Part shown: positions 37,478 to 46,302 of the stretch, in pieces
How the letters are laid out: every line of letters begins with the position of its first letter
How positions within the stretch are numbered: position 1 is the first letter of the stretch
Source of the DNA: an uncultured Saprospiraceae bacterium
Lineage (GTDB): Bacteria > Bacteroidota > Bacteroidia > Chitinophagales > Saprospiraceae
DNA: 64,000 bases
Assembly: GCA_938007965.1 (NCBI GenBank)
Contig: CALLMH010000006.1
Location: 1 to 64,000 of the forward strand
Direction of reading: 5' to 3'
Notes under the pieces: generated by a model
The model's database searches: none
What the model was told of the DNA's origin: nothing
The model's input: only the letters and a program-made list of their open reading frames with translations
Program-made: the position numbers and the translations under genes

Positions 37478-38557
37478 TTGAGTGAAATCATATTGACGAT
37501 TGACGGTGTAGATCCATTGGCGCTATACGGTCGCAATAACTCTAAGCTTAACCTTCTCAAGAAGGCATTTCCTGACCTTATTATTACCTCTAGAGGCAAT
37601 AGTCTCAAGCTATCTGGTGAACGAAAAGACACGCAGAAGGCCAAAGCTAGAATAGAAAGTATGGTCAACATGCTGAGGCAGAACATAGACCTTACAGAAA
37701 AAGCGGTCATGGACTTACTAGAAGGTCATAATCCATACGAAATCCAACAAGAAGATCTAAAGCGAGCCGGCAAGGTGATCGTATACGGTAATAATGGTAA
37801 GCCGATAAAAGCAAAGACTAAGAATCAAAGAGTCCTCGTAGAGAAAAGTGAAATGAATGATGTCGTGTTTGCAATCGGACCTGCAGGTACAGGTAAGACG
37901 TATACAGCCGTAGCACTAGCGGTAAGGGCCTTAAAAAATAAGTTGGTCAAGAAAATCATCCTTACTAGACCAGCGGTAGAGGCGGGAGAAAGCCTTGGGT
38001 TTTTGCCAGGAGATCTAAAAGATAAGGTAGATCCGTATCTCAGGCCATTGTACGATGCCTTGAATGATTTAATTCCTATAGAAAAATTAGATTTTTTCAT
38101 GCAGACGAGGGTGATAGAAGTTGCACCACTTGCATTTATGAGAGGTCGAACACTAGATAATGCATTCATCATATTGGATGAGGCGCAGAATTGTACGACT
38201 ACGCAGATTAAGATGTTTCTCACTAGATTGGGACCGTCAGCTAAGTGTATCATTACTGGTGATCCCAGTCAGATAGATCTTCCTGGACATCAGAAGTCTG
38301 GACTATTTCGTGCATTGGATATATTACCGGATATCTCAGGGATCGCTCGAGTAAGGCTGACAGCTGAAGATGTAGTCAGACACCGACTGGTCAAAGAGAT
38401 CATCCTCAAATATGATGAATCTGATAAACAGAGAAGAGCGCAACAAGAAGAGGGTGGAGGAAGAGATGGAAGAAACAATGGTCGAAGATCTGAATCTATA
38501 GAACAGAAACAAATGCCCACTAACAAAAACTCAAATCATAAAAACGAAGAAGAATGA
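37478..38557 (+). CDS. PhoH-family ATPase
   Basis: 359 residues. A short N-terminal KH-like segment is followed by the PhoH domain: Walker A GPAGTGKTYTA with K140, Walker B IILDEAQN, and the RGRTLDNAF loop. A disordered Arg/Glu/Asn-rich tail (about 310-359) is added. PhoH proteins are RNA-associated ATPases related to superfamily 1 helicases; their role in vivo is not settled. The start is TTG at 37478 (MSEIILTIDG). The stop overlaps the next ATG as ATGA. Confidence 0.9.
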   Translation: MSEIILTIDGVDPLALYGRNNSKLNLLKKAFPDLIITSRGNSLKLSGERKDTQKAKARIESMVNMLRQNIDLTEKAVMDLLEGHNPYEIQQEDLKRAGKVIVYGNNGKPIKAKTKNQRVLVEKSEMNDVVFAIGPAGTGKTYTAVALAVRALKNKLVKKIILTRPAVEAGESLGFLPGDLKDKVDPYLRPLYDALNDLIPIEKLDFFMQTRVIEVAPLAFMRGRTLDNAFIILDEAQNCTTTQIKMFLTRLGPSAKCIITGDPSQIDLPGHQKSGLFRALDILPDISGIARVRLTAEDVVRHRLVKEIILKYDESDKQRRAQQEEGGGRDGRNNGRRSESIEQKQMPTNKNSNHKNEEE

Positions 38558-38967
38558 CGTCAAAAGTAACATACCTAGGAGACTTAAGAACAGAAGCCGA
38601 GCACCTGAAATCAGGGAACAAAATAGTAACCGACGCTCCAACTGATAATAATGGTAAAGGAGAAGCATTCTCACCTACTGACCTAGTAGCTACAGCTCTG
38701 GGATCATGTATGATGACGATCATGGGTATCGCAGCGCGGAACCATGAGATAGACATGGACGGTACAGAACTATCCGTAAATAAAATCATGGAGTCCAATC
38801 CTAGAAGAATAGGCAAAATAGAAATCATCATGACCATGCCTGCAAATGACTACTCTAAGAAGGAGAGGAAAATACTCGAAGCTGCAGCACATGGATGCCC
38901 GGTAGGGAATACGATCAAAGAGGGGATAGAAAATATTACCATCGTATGGCTTGATGATAAAGGATAG
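38554..38967 (+). CDS. OsmC-family peroxiredoxin-like protein
   Basis: 137 residues. The two redox cysteines of the OsmC/Ohr fold are present: C52 in ALGSCMMTI and C115 in AAHGCPVGN. Members reduce organic hydroperoxides with lipoyl or thiol partners. Start overlaps the phoH-family stop (ATGA), so the two are translated together, which is an uncommon pairing. Confidence 0.88.
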   Translation: MTSKVTYLGDLRTEAEHLKSGNKIVTDAPTDNNGKGEAFSPTDLVATALGSCMMTIMGIAARNHEIDMDGTELSVNKIMESNPRRIGKIEIIMTMPANDYSKKERKILEAAAHGCPVGNTIKEGIENITIVWLDDKG

Positions 38968-39071
38968 ACACGGATCTAAAAGGTTTGCAAGGGTAGAATA
39001 AGACGGTCAACGCAAGAAAGCGATTCTGCGATTCAAGCAATTCTGGGGAAACGCAATTCAACAATATAAAC

Positions 39072-40328
39072 ATGGCAAAAGTAAAAGTAAGTAAGGCAGA
39101 TCAAACTGCCATCGGAAAGATAAAGCTAGGGGGCTCAAAAAGTATTTCGAATCGAGTACTAATCATTCAGACATTGTGCGAAGGTTCGTTTGAGATTTCG
39201 AATTTGTCAGATAGTGATGATACGAATACATTACAGTCTTTATTGTCTTCAGATAGTCATGAACTCGATGCTCATCATGCAGGTACTACATTCCGTTTTC
39301 TAACCTCATTTCTAGCAACTCGAGAAGGAGAAAACATCCTTACAGGTTCGGAAAGAATGAAGGAACGTCCTATAAAAGCACTTTCGGAGGCATTGATTAA
39401 GATGGGTGCTGACATCTCATACATTGGTAATGATGGTTACCCACCACTTAAGATAGGATCTCCTACTAGAACACTAGATAGAAAAATTGCTGTTTCGGCA
39501 AATATCAGTTCTCAGTATCTTTCTTCTTTGTTATTGGTAGGGCCCACTCTTCCAGATGGATTAGAACTGACACTGATCGGCGATCTTGTATCACGACCAT
39601 ACTTAGAGATGACGCTTCGGATTATGGAGCACTTCGGAGTATCTCACACTTGGACAGGTCAGACGATTACCGTAGCACCACAAAAATACATAGCTAAAGA
39701 CTTCTTCGTAGAGGCGGATTGGTCTGCAGCTTCTTATTATTATATTATTGCGGCTTTCGCCAAAGAAGTAGATATTACATTGACAGGCTTACAAGAGGAT
39801 AGCCTTCAAGGCGATAGCGCCATAGCGACAATTGGTAATAGCTTCGGCCTTAAGACAGCATATGCAGACAACTCTATACGGATCACTAAATCAGGTAACC
39901 CGGTAGATGAGTTTTTCGAATATGACTTTATCAATTGTCCTGATATAGCGCAAAGTGTGAGTACAATGGCCGCAGGTACTGGCGTATCGGCACTGTTTAC
40001 AGGATTACAAACATTGAGAATAAAAGAGACTGATCGCATAGCTGCACTAAAAACAGAACTGGCCAAAGTCCACGTATGGTTATCAAAACTACCTGCCAAA
40101 TTTTCCAAAAAAACGGATGTAGAATATTATATGCAAGAAGGAAATATAGATGGTGATGAGATGGCACCGACTTTTGCAACATATAAAGACCATAGAATGG
40201 CTATGGCTTTTGGTCCGTTAGCGCAGCTGTTTCCTATCGAGATAGAGGAGCATATGGTAGTAACGAAGAGTTATCCCAAGTATTGGGAGGATTTGGAGCG
40301 TCTGGGTTTTGTATTGGAGTTGGTTTAG
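39072..40328 (+). CDS. aroA: 3-phosphoshikimate 1-carboxyvinyltransferase (EPSP synthase)
   Basis: Sixth step of the shikimate pathway. 418 residues with the two-domain inside-out barrel. Signature segments: LGGSKSISNRVLII (about 16-29), HAGTTFRFLTSF, ADWSAASYYY (about 217-226), LRIKETDRIAAL and the terminal TYKDHRMAMAFGPLA. The AGTTFRF segment replaces the AGTAMRF common in proteobacterial enzymes and is a usual bacteroidotal form. Transcribed downstream of osmC after a 104-base gap. Confidence 0.95.
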   Translation: MAKVKVSKADQTAIGKIKLGGSKSISNRVLIIQTLCEGSFEISNLSDSDDTNTLQSLLSSDSHELDAHHAGTTFRFLTSFLATREGENILTGSERMKERPIKALSEALIKMGADISYIGNDGYPPLKIGSPTRTLDRKIAVSANISSQYLSSLLLVGPTLPDGLELTLIGDLVSRPYLEMTLRIMEHFGVSHTWTGQTITVAPQKYIAKDFFVEADWSAASYYYIIAAFAKEVDITLTGLQEDSLQGDSAIATIGNSFGLKTAYADNSIRITKSGNPVDEFFEYDFINCPDIAQSVSTMAAGTGVSALFTGLQTLRIKETDRIAALKTELAKVHVWLSKLPAKFSKKTDVEYYMQEGNIDGDEMAPTFATYKDHRMAMAFGPLAQLFPIEIEEHMVVTKSYPKYWEDLERLGFVLELV

Positions 40329-40370
40329 CAATTTCGCCAAACATTAGGTACATAATACATCAATCAAATA

Positions 40371-40628
40371 ATGATAAAAATGAGTAACTTTAAAGAATCA
40401 AATAATAAGCTGATTGCAGAATTCAAACTAAAAGATTTTACTCAGGCATGGGCTTTTATGAGTGAGATCGCGATCCATGCGGAGAAGCAAAACCATCATC
40501 CGAATTGGTCAAATGTGTACAACAATGTCACGATAGAGTTGACAACACATGATGAGGGCAATACAGTAACAGATAAGGATCGTAAATTGGCGGAGAAGAT
40601 TGATGAGTTATATGATAGGTATCTGTAG
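40371..40628 (+). CDS. 4a-hydroxytetrahydrobiopterin dehydratase-like protein
   Basis: 85 residues, the complete pterin-4a-carbinolamine dehydratase fold. The catalytic HHP motif is H42-H43-P44 followed by NWSNVYNNV, and the third histidine is H60 in ELTTHD. It would recycle pterin cofactor for aromatic amino-acid hydroxylases; none is in the window. ATG at 40371 or 40380 both fit. It follows aroA by 42 bases. Confidence 0.88.
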   Translation: MIKMSNFKESNNKLIAEFKLKDFTQAWAFMSEIAIHAEKQNHHPNWSNVYNNVTIELTTHDEGNTVTDKDRKLAEKIDELYDRYL

Positions 40629-40651
40629 TACCATTATTAAGTTAAGAAAAA

Positions 40652-40906
40652 TCACTCCTCCTCGTCTTCATCATAACTATCTAGTTGATCGACGAGATTG
40701 AGGACCCAGTTGATCACTTTTGCACTGAGGTATTTAGCGATTCCTGCTTTTCGTTGAGCGGATTTCAGGATATTCACGTTCTTGTACCCGATATTTCTTT
40801 CTTCTGCGAGTTCTATATATTCTTCCCAATCATCAGCGGTATACATATTGAATTGACCACGCATGATATCGAGGTCTGTAGGATCATTTAAATCGTATTC
40901 GGGCAT
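40652..40906 (-). CDS. Small acidic protein of unknown function
   Basis: 84 residues, no signal peptide. Helical, with TADDWEEYIELAEERN in the middle and a KAGIAKYLSAKVINWVLN amphipathic helix near the end, followed by the acidic tail DEDEEE. A -7-like element lies 28 bases upstream on the minus strand. It is convergent with the pterin dehydratase gene and divergent from the HAD gene, so it is its own unit. No family recognised. Confidence 0.6.
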   Translation of the reverse strand: MPEYDLNDPTDLDIMRGQFNMYTADDWEEYIELAEERNIGYKNVNILKSAQRKAGIAKYLSAKVINWVLNLVDQLDSYDEDEEE

Positions 40907-40933
40907 ATTATTGGATTTTGATTAATTTCGTTG

Positions 40934-40941
40934 CAAAGATA
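40934..40941 (-). promoter_or_regulatory. Possible -7 element of the small acidic protein gene
   Basis: On the minus strand this reads TATCTTTG, an exact TAnnTTTG. It sits in the 41-base divergent gap, 28 bases before the ATG. The matching -33 position would lie inside the neighbouring HAD gene and is not a clear TTG. Confidence 0.4.
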
Positions 40942-40947
40942 TACTTA

Positions 40948-41631
40948 ATGAATAAATACGAGTGGTTACTTTTTGATGTGGATAATACACTACTGGATTT
41001 CTCTAAGGCCAGTAAACAGTCATTCTTTAAATCTTTTGAGGATTATGGAATGGACTGCTCAGAGGAACTGTACAAAAAATACAAGGTAGAAAACGCAAAA
41101 GTCTGGGTTGCATTCGAGAATAGAGAAATAGATACGGATACCCTGAAAAGAATAAGATTCAAGGGTTTTTTTGATCTGCAGGACATTAAGATCGATCCAT
41201 TCGAGTTTAATACCGCATATGTAGACAACCTAGTAGCCGTAAGTGAAGTATACCCTGGCGCTGTTGAATTGATCAAAAAACTAACTCAAGAATATAAAGT
41301 CAGCATCATCACCAATGGCTTGAAGGAGGCTCAGAGACCTCGATTAGCACATGTGGGTATGATCGATCTGTTTGATAGTATCGTGGTGTCAGATGAGATC
41401 GGGATTGCGAAGCCAGATGTTCGTTTTTTCGAACATACCTATAATACGATACCTAATCCACCGAACAAATCCAAGATCCTCGTAATAGGTGATAATCTTA
41501 TGTCAGATATACTAGGAGGTCAAAATTTTGGAGTGGATACTTGCTGGATAAGTCATAAAAAAGAGAATGCATCAGATATTATCCCAAGGTATACCATCGA
41601 TAATGTATTTGATATAGCAGAGATTTTATAA
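40948..41631 (+). CDS. HAD-family phosphatase, YjjG-type pyrimidine nucleotidase-like
   Basis: 227 residues from the ATG at 40948, chosen over an upstream ATG (40918) because MNKYEWLLFDVDNTLLDF begins the family's first strand. HAD motif I is DVDNTLLD with D10 and D12; motif II is SIITNGLKEAQ; motif III/IV is IAKPDVRFFE and VIGDNLMSDILGG. The helical cap and the NGL motif resemble YjjG, a house-cleaning 5'-nucleotidase. Substrate not proven. Confidence 0.85.
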   Translation: MNKYEWLLFDVDNTLLDFSKASKQSFFKSFEDYGMDCSEELYKKYKVENAKVWVAFENREIDTDTLKRIRFKGFFDLQDIKIDPFEFNTAYVDNLVAVSEVYPGAVELIKKLTQEYKVSIITNGLKEAQRPRLAHVGMIDLFDSIVVSDEIGIAKPDVRFFEHTYNTIPNPPNKSKILVIGDNLMSDILGGQNFGVDTCWISHKKENASDIIPRYTIDNVFDIAEIL

Positions 41632-41784
41632 TATTTTAGATTTTTTGATTTTGAAGGTTTCACAGAATTTGGTATTGGAGTAAGTCAATTCATTGATGAA
41701 CATAGATTTACAAAATCCTTTTTTACGATTTGTTATGGACTAAAAAATCAAATTAAGCTTGAAAGAGTAAAAGACACTAAAAAG

Positions 41785-41815
41785 TTTGGTAGATTAAAAA
41801 AACGCTATAAATTTG
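41785..41815 (+). promoter_or_regulatory. tRNA-Phe promoter
   Basis: TTTG (41785-41788), a 19-base spacer, then TAAATTTG (41808-41815): an exact consensus bacteroidotal promoter. The mature tRNA starts 23 bases after the -7 box. Confidence 0.8.
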
Positions 41816-41838
41816 CATTCGCTTCCAAAAGCAAGGAA

Positions 41839-41914
41839 GGTGCCTTAGCTCAGTTGGTAGAGCAATGGACTGAAAATCCATGTGTCCCCAGTTCAAATCT
41901 GGGAGGCACCACCA
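41839..41914 (+). tRNA. tRNA-Phe (GAA)
   Basis: 76 bases including an encoded CCA (41912-41914). Acceptor stem GGTGCCT/AGGCACC is perfect; D stem GCTC/GAGC; anticodon stem ATGGA/TCCAT with loop CTGAAAA giving anticodon GAA; T stem CCCAG/CTGGG with loop TTCAAAT. The discriminator base is A, as expected for phenylalanine. Confidence 0.97.
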
Positions 41915-41915
41915 A

Positions 41916-41966
41916 AAAAGCCTCAGCTGCTTCGATTATATCGAATTTGTTGGGGCTTTTCCTTTT
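41916..41966 (+). terminator. Terminator after tRNA-Phe
   Basis: AAAAGCCTCAGC pairs with GTTGGGGCTTTT through G-C and G-T pairs. An inner hairpin, TTCGAT-TAT-ATCGAA, sits at the top. Followed by CCTTTTTATA. Confidence 0.7.
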
Positions 41967-42005
41967 TATATCAATTTCTAATCTGGTTCTATCAAACTTA
42001 ATATT

Positions 42006-42632
42006 ATGATACTAGAAGCTTGTGTAGGAAACCTGATTGACGCAATCAGTGCCCAATCGAACGGGGCACACCAAGTGGAACTATGCACACGGCTGGATCT
42101 CGATGGTAATAGCCCGTCTATCACTATGGTAAAGGCTGTGACCGCAGCTCTAGATATTCCTGTAAAAGTAATAGTGAACCCGAAGCCATATGATTATTTT
42201 TATTCTCAGTATGAGTTGGATGAAATAGTATCATATATACTAGCTATACAGCGATTCGGCATTGCGGGCATAGTATTTGGTCCCGTAGATGCTCAGGGGA
42301 TGCCCGATCTCAACGCGATAGCGTTCATATCAGGGAAGACTAGTCTGCCAATTACATTTCATAAGTCGATAGACGATTCGCCGAATATATTAGTAGCTAT
42401 CCAATCACTGATCGATCAGAATATAATAAGATATATCCTTACATCAGGTGGTAAATCCACGGCTCTAATTGGAGCTCAATCATTATTATCTATTACCAAT
42501 TTGATAGAAGAAAATAATTCAAGTATTCAGATCATAGGAGCAGGAAGTATTACGAAAGAGAATCTACCCATATTGCATGATAAGGTAGGTTTGAAATATT
42601 ATCACGGAAAGTTAATCGTGGGTAAACTCTAA
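42006..42632 (+). CDS. CutC-family protein
   Basis: 208 residues, a short TIM-barrel of the CutC family: EACVGNLIDAISAQSNGAHQVELC (visible as EACVGNLIDA and AHQVELC), IVFGPVDAQGMPD and ITFHKSIDD. The family RPRxGDF segment is replaced by VNPKPYDYFYS and the TFHRAFD Arg by Lys. CutC was first linked to copper tolerance, but its enzymatic role is still unclear. It is convergent with the SDR39U1 gene with a 3-base gap. Confidence 0.8.
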   Translation: MILEACVGNLIDAISAQSNGAHQVELCTRLDLDGNSPSITMVKAVTAALDIPVKVIVNPKPYDYFYSQYELDEIVSYILAIQRFGIAGIVFGPVDAQGMPDLNAIAFISGKTSLPITFHKSIDDSPNILVAIQSLIDQNIIRYILTSGGKSTALIGAQSLLSITNLIEENNSSIQIIGAGSITKENLPILHDKVGLKYYHGKLIVGKL

Positions 42633-42635
42633 TCA

Positions 42636-43547
42636 CTATACATTTCTACTTACTAGATCTTGGACAGCAAGCCCCAAGTCGGCATAGTCATAGCGGAAGT
42701 TCTCTGATTCTAGTTTAGTTGGGTATACTCGATTACTATTGAGCACTACATCGGCCATCTCACCGAGCAATAGTCTCAGGCCGAATTTTGGCGCGGGTAG
42801 TGCAGCTATTCCACCGAGAGCATTTTTTATATCTATTGTAAAATCCTTGTTTGTGAGAGGTTTCGGCGCTACAGCATTGTAGATTCCACTCATAGAATCA
42901 TCGGTGATATTTCTCAGAAATCCGCGACATAGATCATCGATATGTATCCATGAATAGTATTGGTTGCCACTGCCGAAGTAATTATACACTCCTACCGCTT
43001 TTGTCATGAGAATTTTAGGAAGTGCACCACCTTTTGTAGACAAAACGATACCAATCCTATTGATCACGAGTCGATCTACTAGATCTTTTAGTTTTTTGGC
43101 GGAATCTTCCCACTGCTCACAACACTCTGCCATGAAGCCACTGCCTGGGGGACTTAGTTCTGTAAGTTTTTCGTTGCCTCGGTCTCCATAGAAGCCAACG
43201 GCAGAAGCGGATATGTATGCCTTTGGTCTGTGTTTAGATTTTTCTAGCCCTTGTTTGATCAATCGGGCACTATCTACTCTGCTACTTATGAGCAGTTTTT
43301 TTCTACTATCCGTCCATCTTGAGTCCGCTATTCCTGCACCTGTGAAGTTGATTATGTAGTCCACATCCACTGCACCGCTTTCTATTTCCATGTTTTTGAA
43401 ATCCCAGGTGAAGTAATTGATATGTTCGCTGTCTGGTTTTTTCTTCCGACTTAGGATATGTACTTTGTATTTTGAATAATCTATCAGTTCGAGTAGTCGA
43501 CTGCCGACTAAGCCTGTTCCTCCTGCTAGAAGAATCGTTTCTTTCAT
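42636..43547 (-). CDS. TIGR01777/SDR39U1-type NAD(P)-dependent epimerase
   Basis: 303 residues. The Rossmann motif is LLAGGTGLVGSRLLEL (about 5-20). The family sequence YIINFTGAGIADSRWTDSRK (read as INFTGAGIADSRW) with ISASAVGFYGDRG identifies the atypical SDR39U1 group, and the C-terminal domain (DUF1731 type) ends near YPTKLESENFRYDYADL. Function of this group is poorly known; plant relatives affect plastid division. It lies downstream of the TlpA gene but behind a terminator. Confidence 0.87.
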   Translation of the reverse strand: MKETILLAGGTGLVGSRLLELIDYSKYKVHILSRKKKPDSEHINYFTWDFKNMEIESGAVDVDYIINFTGAGIADSRWTDSRKKLLISSRVDSARLIKQGLEKSKHRPKAYISASAVGFYGDRGNEKLTELSPPGSGFMAECCEQWEDSAKKLKDLVDRLVINRIGIVLSTKGGALPKILMTKAVGVYNYFGSGNQYYSWIHIDDLCRGFLRNITDDSMSGIYNAVAPKPLTNKDFTIDIKNALGGIAALPAPKFGLRLLLGEMADVVLNSNRVYPTKLESENFRYDYADLGLAVQDLVSRNV

Positions 43548-43757
43548 GTGTGGTACTTTGGCTTAGAAACTCGGGATTCGGCTAAAGTGTTCATGATTTC
43601 TGTATTTAACTGATTGTGTCCGCTTAAAAATAATCGAGCCTCAATATCTATTTACATTACTATAAGAAATAGTGGAGATATCATCTATCTAGTAAAACAT
43701 GGACATACGTACAGCTGAGGTAGACTTTTGATAAAGACCAACTAATGTCCCGAAAAA

Positions 43758-43796
43758 ACAAAAAAGGAATAGCAAACTTGATGCTATCCCTTTTTC
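43758..43796 (-). terminator. Terminator of the TlpA-like gene
   Basis: GGAATAGCA (43766-43774) pairs with TGCTATCCC (43782-43790) around a 7-base loop; T runs flank both sides (TTTTTT on the minus strand, TTTTT on the plus), so it could work in both directions. Confidence 0.8.
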
Positions 43797-43836
43797 GTTT
43801 ATTTGAATTCAGGTCTTAATATATACTGCGTATAAG

Positions 43837-44349
43837 TTATTTACCTGCCGCTTTTTTTATTTCTTCTTCTAATTCGTATTCGTCTCCAGGGCTATATCCA
43901 CTGTGTGAATATATGATCTCTCCTTTTTCATCTAGTAAAAATGTTTGCGGCACAGTCTGAAAATTGAGCGCTCTCTGTAAGTCCTGCTTAGAGTCAGATA
44001 ATACGGTGTAGTCCCATCCTTTTGCGGCTACCATGGCTGGCACCTTAGCAACTCCTCTTGAATCATCAATCGTAACTGCGAGTAGTTCTACATCATATTC
44101 TTCTTGCCAATCCGGATATATTTCTGCAATTGCATCCAGTTCTCTTTTACATGGAGAACACCAAGTAGCCCAGAAGCTAATGACTGTAACTTTTCCCTTT
44201 CCTACGTAATCCTGGATATTTACTTTTTTACCGTCAAGTGTTTTGATATTTACAGCTGGTAGTGTGTTTCCATCCTCAGCGGGAGCATTATTAAACGTAA
44301 ATGCTGATAACAGAACGAATACTCCGAGAATTGCGAAAAATTGTTTCAT
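43837..44349 (-). CDS. TlpA-like periplasmic thioredoxin
   Basis: 170 residues: signal peptide (about 1-20, ending near FNNAPAE), then a TlpA/ResA-type fold with the redox pair C64-C67 in FWATWCSPCKRE and the cis-Pro region QTVPQTFLLDEKG. It could reduce or resolve thiols in periplasmic clients. It is divergent from a gene pair that encodes an outer-membrane barrel and a CPNCP-containing lipoprotein, which suggests a shared redox or assembly role. Confidence 0.9.
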   Translation of the reverse strand: MKQFFAILGVFVLLSAFTFNNAPAEDGNTLPAVNIKTLDGKKVNIQDYVGKGKVTVISFWATWCSPCKRELDAIAEIYPDWQEEYDVELLAVTIDDSRGVAKVPAMVAAKGWDYTVLSDSKQDLQRALNFQTVPQTFLLDEKGEIIYSHSGYSPGDEYELEEEIKKAAGK

Positions 44350-44536
44350 AATTTTAAATTTTTATTTAAAAGTTGGTAGATTTCTATATAATTATATGCT
44401 TGATAGCTAGCAAAAACAATGATAGACTTTTTATTTTAAAAAATGAAAATCTATAACTTATCATGTCTTGCGTACAACATACAGCCAATTGACGCACAAT
44501 ATCTTTCCAAGTAACTAGAAAGCTACTACATATTTT

Positions 44537-44544
44537 ATATTTTT
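44537..44544 (+). promoter_or_regulatory. Possible -7 element of the barrel/Omp28 pair
   Basis: TATTTTTG matches TAnnTTTG, 76 bases before the barrel gene ATG. No TTG is seen at the -33 position. Confidence 0.3.
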
Positions 44545-44620
44545 GAATTCTTTAACAGCTATTACATCTATATTAGGATTTTCATAGCTATTAATGTACT
44601 AACTAAATCTATAATCTAAA

Positions 44621-46285
44621 ATGTTGAATTTTTTACAAAAAGTAGTCTGTGTATTACTTTTAATCGCCCATCTTAGTCCTGTGTATGGACAAGAAAGCGG
44701 CATCCTATCTGGCAACTTCGAAACCAACTTTAATGTATTCTTGAGAGATTCGCTAATCAATGCCAACAATACACCACAGTACGATACAGAACTCACTGGT
44801 GGAGAGGCTTGGCTTAACCTCAATTACAGTGTTAAGGGGTTCAACATGGGAGTCCGGTTTGATATGTTTAATAACTCTAATCTACTGAACCCAACAGGAT
44901 CATATACCGACCAGGGAATAGGGAGATGGTTTATCAATAAGCAGATCAACAAACTTAATGTCGAAGTCGGATACATCTATGACCAGATAGGGAGTGGTAT
45001 TATATACCGTGCGTGGGAGTCTCGACCATTATTAATTGATAATGCACTGTATGGGGCAAAAGCCACCTATGAGATCTCAGAAAACTGGAAAATTAAAGGA
45101 TTCAGTGGTAAACAAAAATTTCTATTCGGAGAAAATCCTGGAATCATCAAAGGTGGATCTATAGAAGGATATTTGTCTCTCGGATCAGAAGATAGTCCAA
45201 TAAGTCTAAGTCCTGGCTTCGGATTCGTCAACAGGACTCTAGATGATGAAACTATGAACCTAATCATAGATAATGTAAAAACCTATATCCCAAGCGAACG
45301 GATAGTACCCGTATTTAATACATATTTGGCTAGTTTTTATAACTCACTCTCTTACAAAAACTTTACGTGGTATATAGAAGCAGCATATAAATCTAGTGAA
45401 GCTTATTTCGACCCTGTAGCTCTGAGGACAGAACCATCAGGAGTAGTTACTTTTGGAAAATTCAGAAATGAACCAGGAACGACCATCTACTCTAGCGTAT
45501 CATTCGCAAAAGGAAAATTAGGGGTCACAGTGGAAGCTAAAAGAACTGAAAACTTCGACTTTAGATCAGATCCTAACCTTAGTCTTAATCGCGGCTTGGT
45601 CAACTATATACCCCCGATGAATAGATTCAATACCTATAGAATGACCGCGAGGTATGCGCCGGCTACACAAGTACTAAGTGAGCTAGCTTATCAAGCAGAT
45701 GTAAGATATAGATTTACCAAAAAGATAAGCGCCTTAGCAAATTACTCAAATATCACCACGCTAGATGGGGACTTATTGTATAGAGAGATGCTTGGTGAAT
45801 TCACGTATAAGTATAAAAGAAAATGGCAATTCACGGGAGGGTTACAGCATCAAAAATATAATCAAGAAGTGTACGAGGTGAAACCAGAAGTACCATTGGT
45901 GAGTACCGTAACCCCGTACATCGATTTCTTATATAAGTTTTCAAGAAAAAAATCAATCCGCTTCGAATCTCAATATATGAATACGGAACAAGACTTCGGA
46001 AGTTGGATTTTTGCATTGGCTGAGGTTGGTCTAGCTCCTCATTGGATCCTAGAAGCGTCTGTAATGTACAATAGCGCTCCATCGAAGAATTCGCCACAAG
46101 ACCCCGTGACAGGAGAAAGTCTAAATATAGTTTACCCGACAGTCGGAGCTGTATACGTAAATAAAGCAAATAGATATCAGTTGCGATACGTTAAGCAAGT
46201 AGAGGGGATCGTATGTTCTGGAGGTATCTGTAGATTAGAGCCTGCATTTAGCGGTGTCAAGTTCTCAATGTCTTCTAATTTTTAA
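44621..46285 (+). CDS. Outer-membrane beta-barrel protein, DUF6029-like
   Basis: 554 residues with a signal peptide ending near HLSPVYGQ. The rest alternates polar and hydrophobic residues like a barrel, with LSGNFETNFNVFLRDS at the mature N terminus, AWESRPLLIDNALYGAK in the middle, and a final Phe (KFSMSSNF), a usual barrel end. I recall this as the DUF6029 family of Bacteroidota, which is uncharacterised. It is followed after 17 bases by an Omp28-like lipoprotein gene, so the two probably form one unit and may sit together in the outer membrane. Confidence 0.7.
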   Translation: MLNFLQKVVCVLLLIAHLSPVYGQESGILSGNFETNFNVFLRDSLINANNTPQYDTELTGGEAWLNLNYSVKGFNMGVRFDMFNNSNLLNPTGSYTDQGIGRWFINKQINKLNVEVGYIYDQIGSGIIYRAWESRPLLIDNALYGAKATYEISENWKIKGFSGKQKFLFGENPGIIKGGSIEGYLSLGSEDSPISLSPGFGFVNRTLDDETMNLIIDNVKTYIPSERIVPVFNTYLASFYNSLSYKNFTWYIEAAYKSSEAYFDPVALRTEPSGVVTFGKFRNEPGTTIYSSVSFAKGKLGVTVEAKRTENFDFRSDPNLSLNRGLVNYIPPMNRFNTYRMTARYAPATQVLSELAYQADVRYRFTKKISALANYSNITTLDGDLLYREMLGEFTYKYKRKWQFTGGLQHQKYNQEVYEVKPEVPLVSTVTPYIDFLYKFSRKKSIRFESQYMNTEQDFGSWIFALAEVGLAPHWILEASVMYNSAPSKNSPQDPVTGESLNIVYPTVGAVYVNKANRYQLRYVKQVEGIVCSGGICRLEPAFSGVKFSMSSNF

Positions 46286-46302
46286 AAAGCAAATCATATA
46301 CA

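Noticed and set aside
43542-43592. 16-codon minus-strand frame ending in an ATGA overlap with the SDR39U1 start
   Set aside because: Too short and without hydrophobic or conserved features; the overlap is probably chance.
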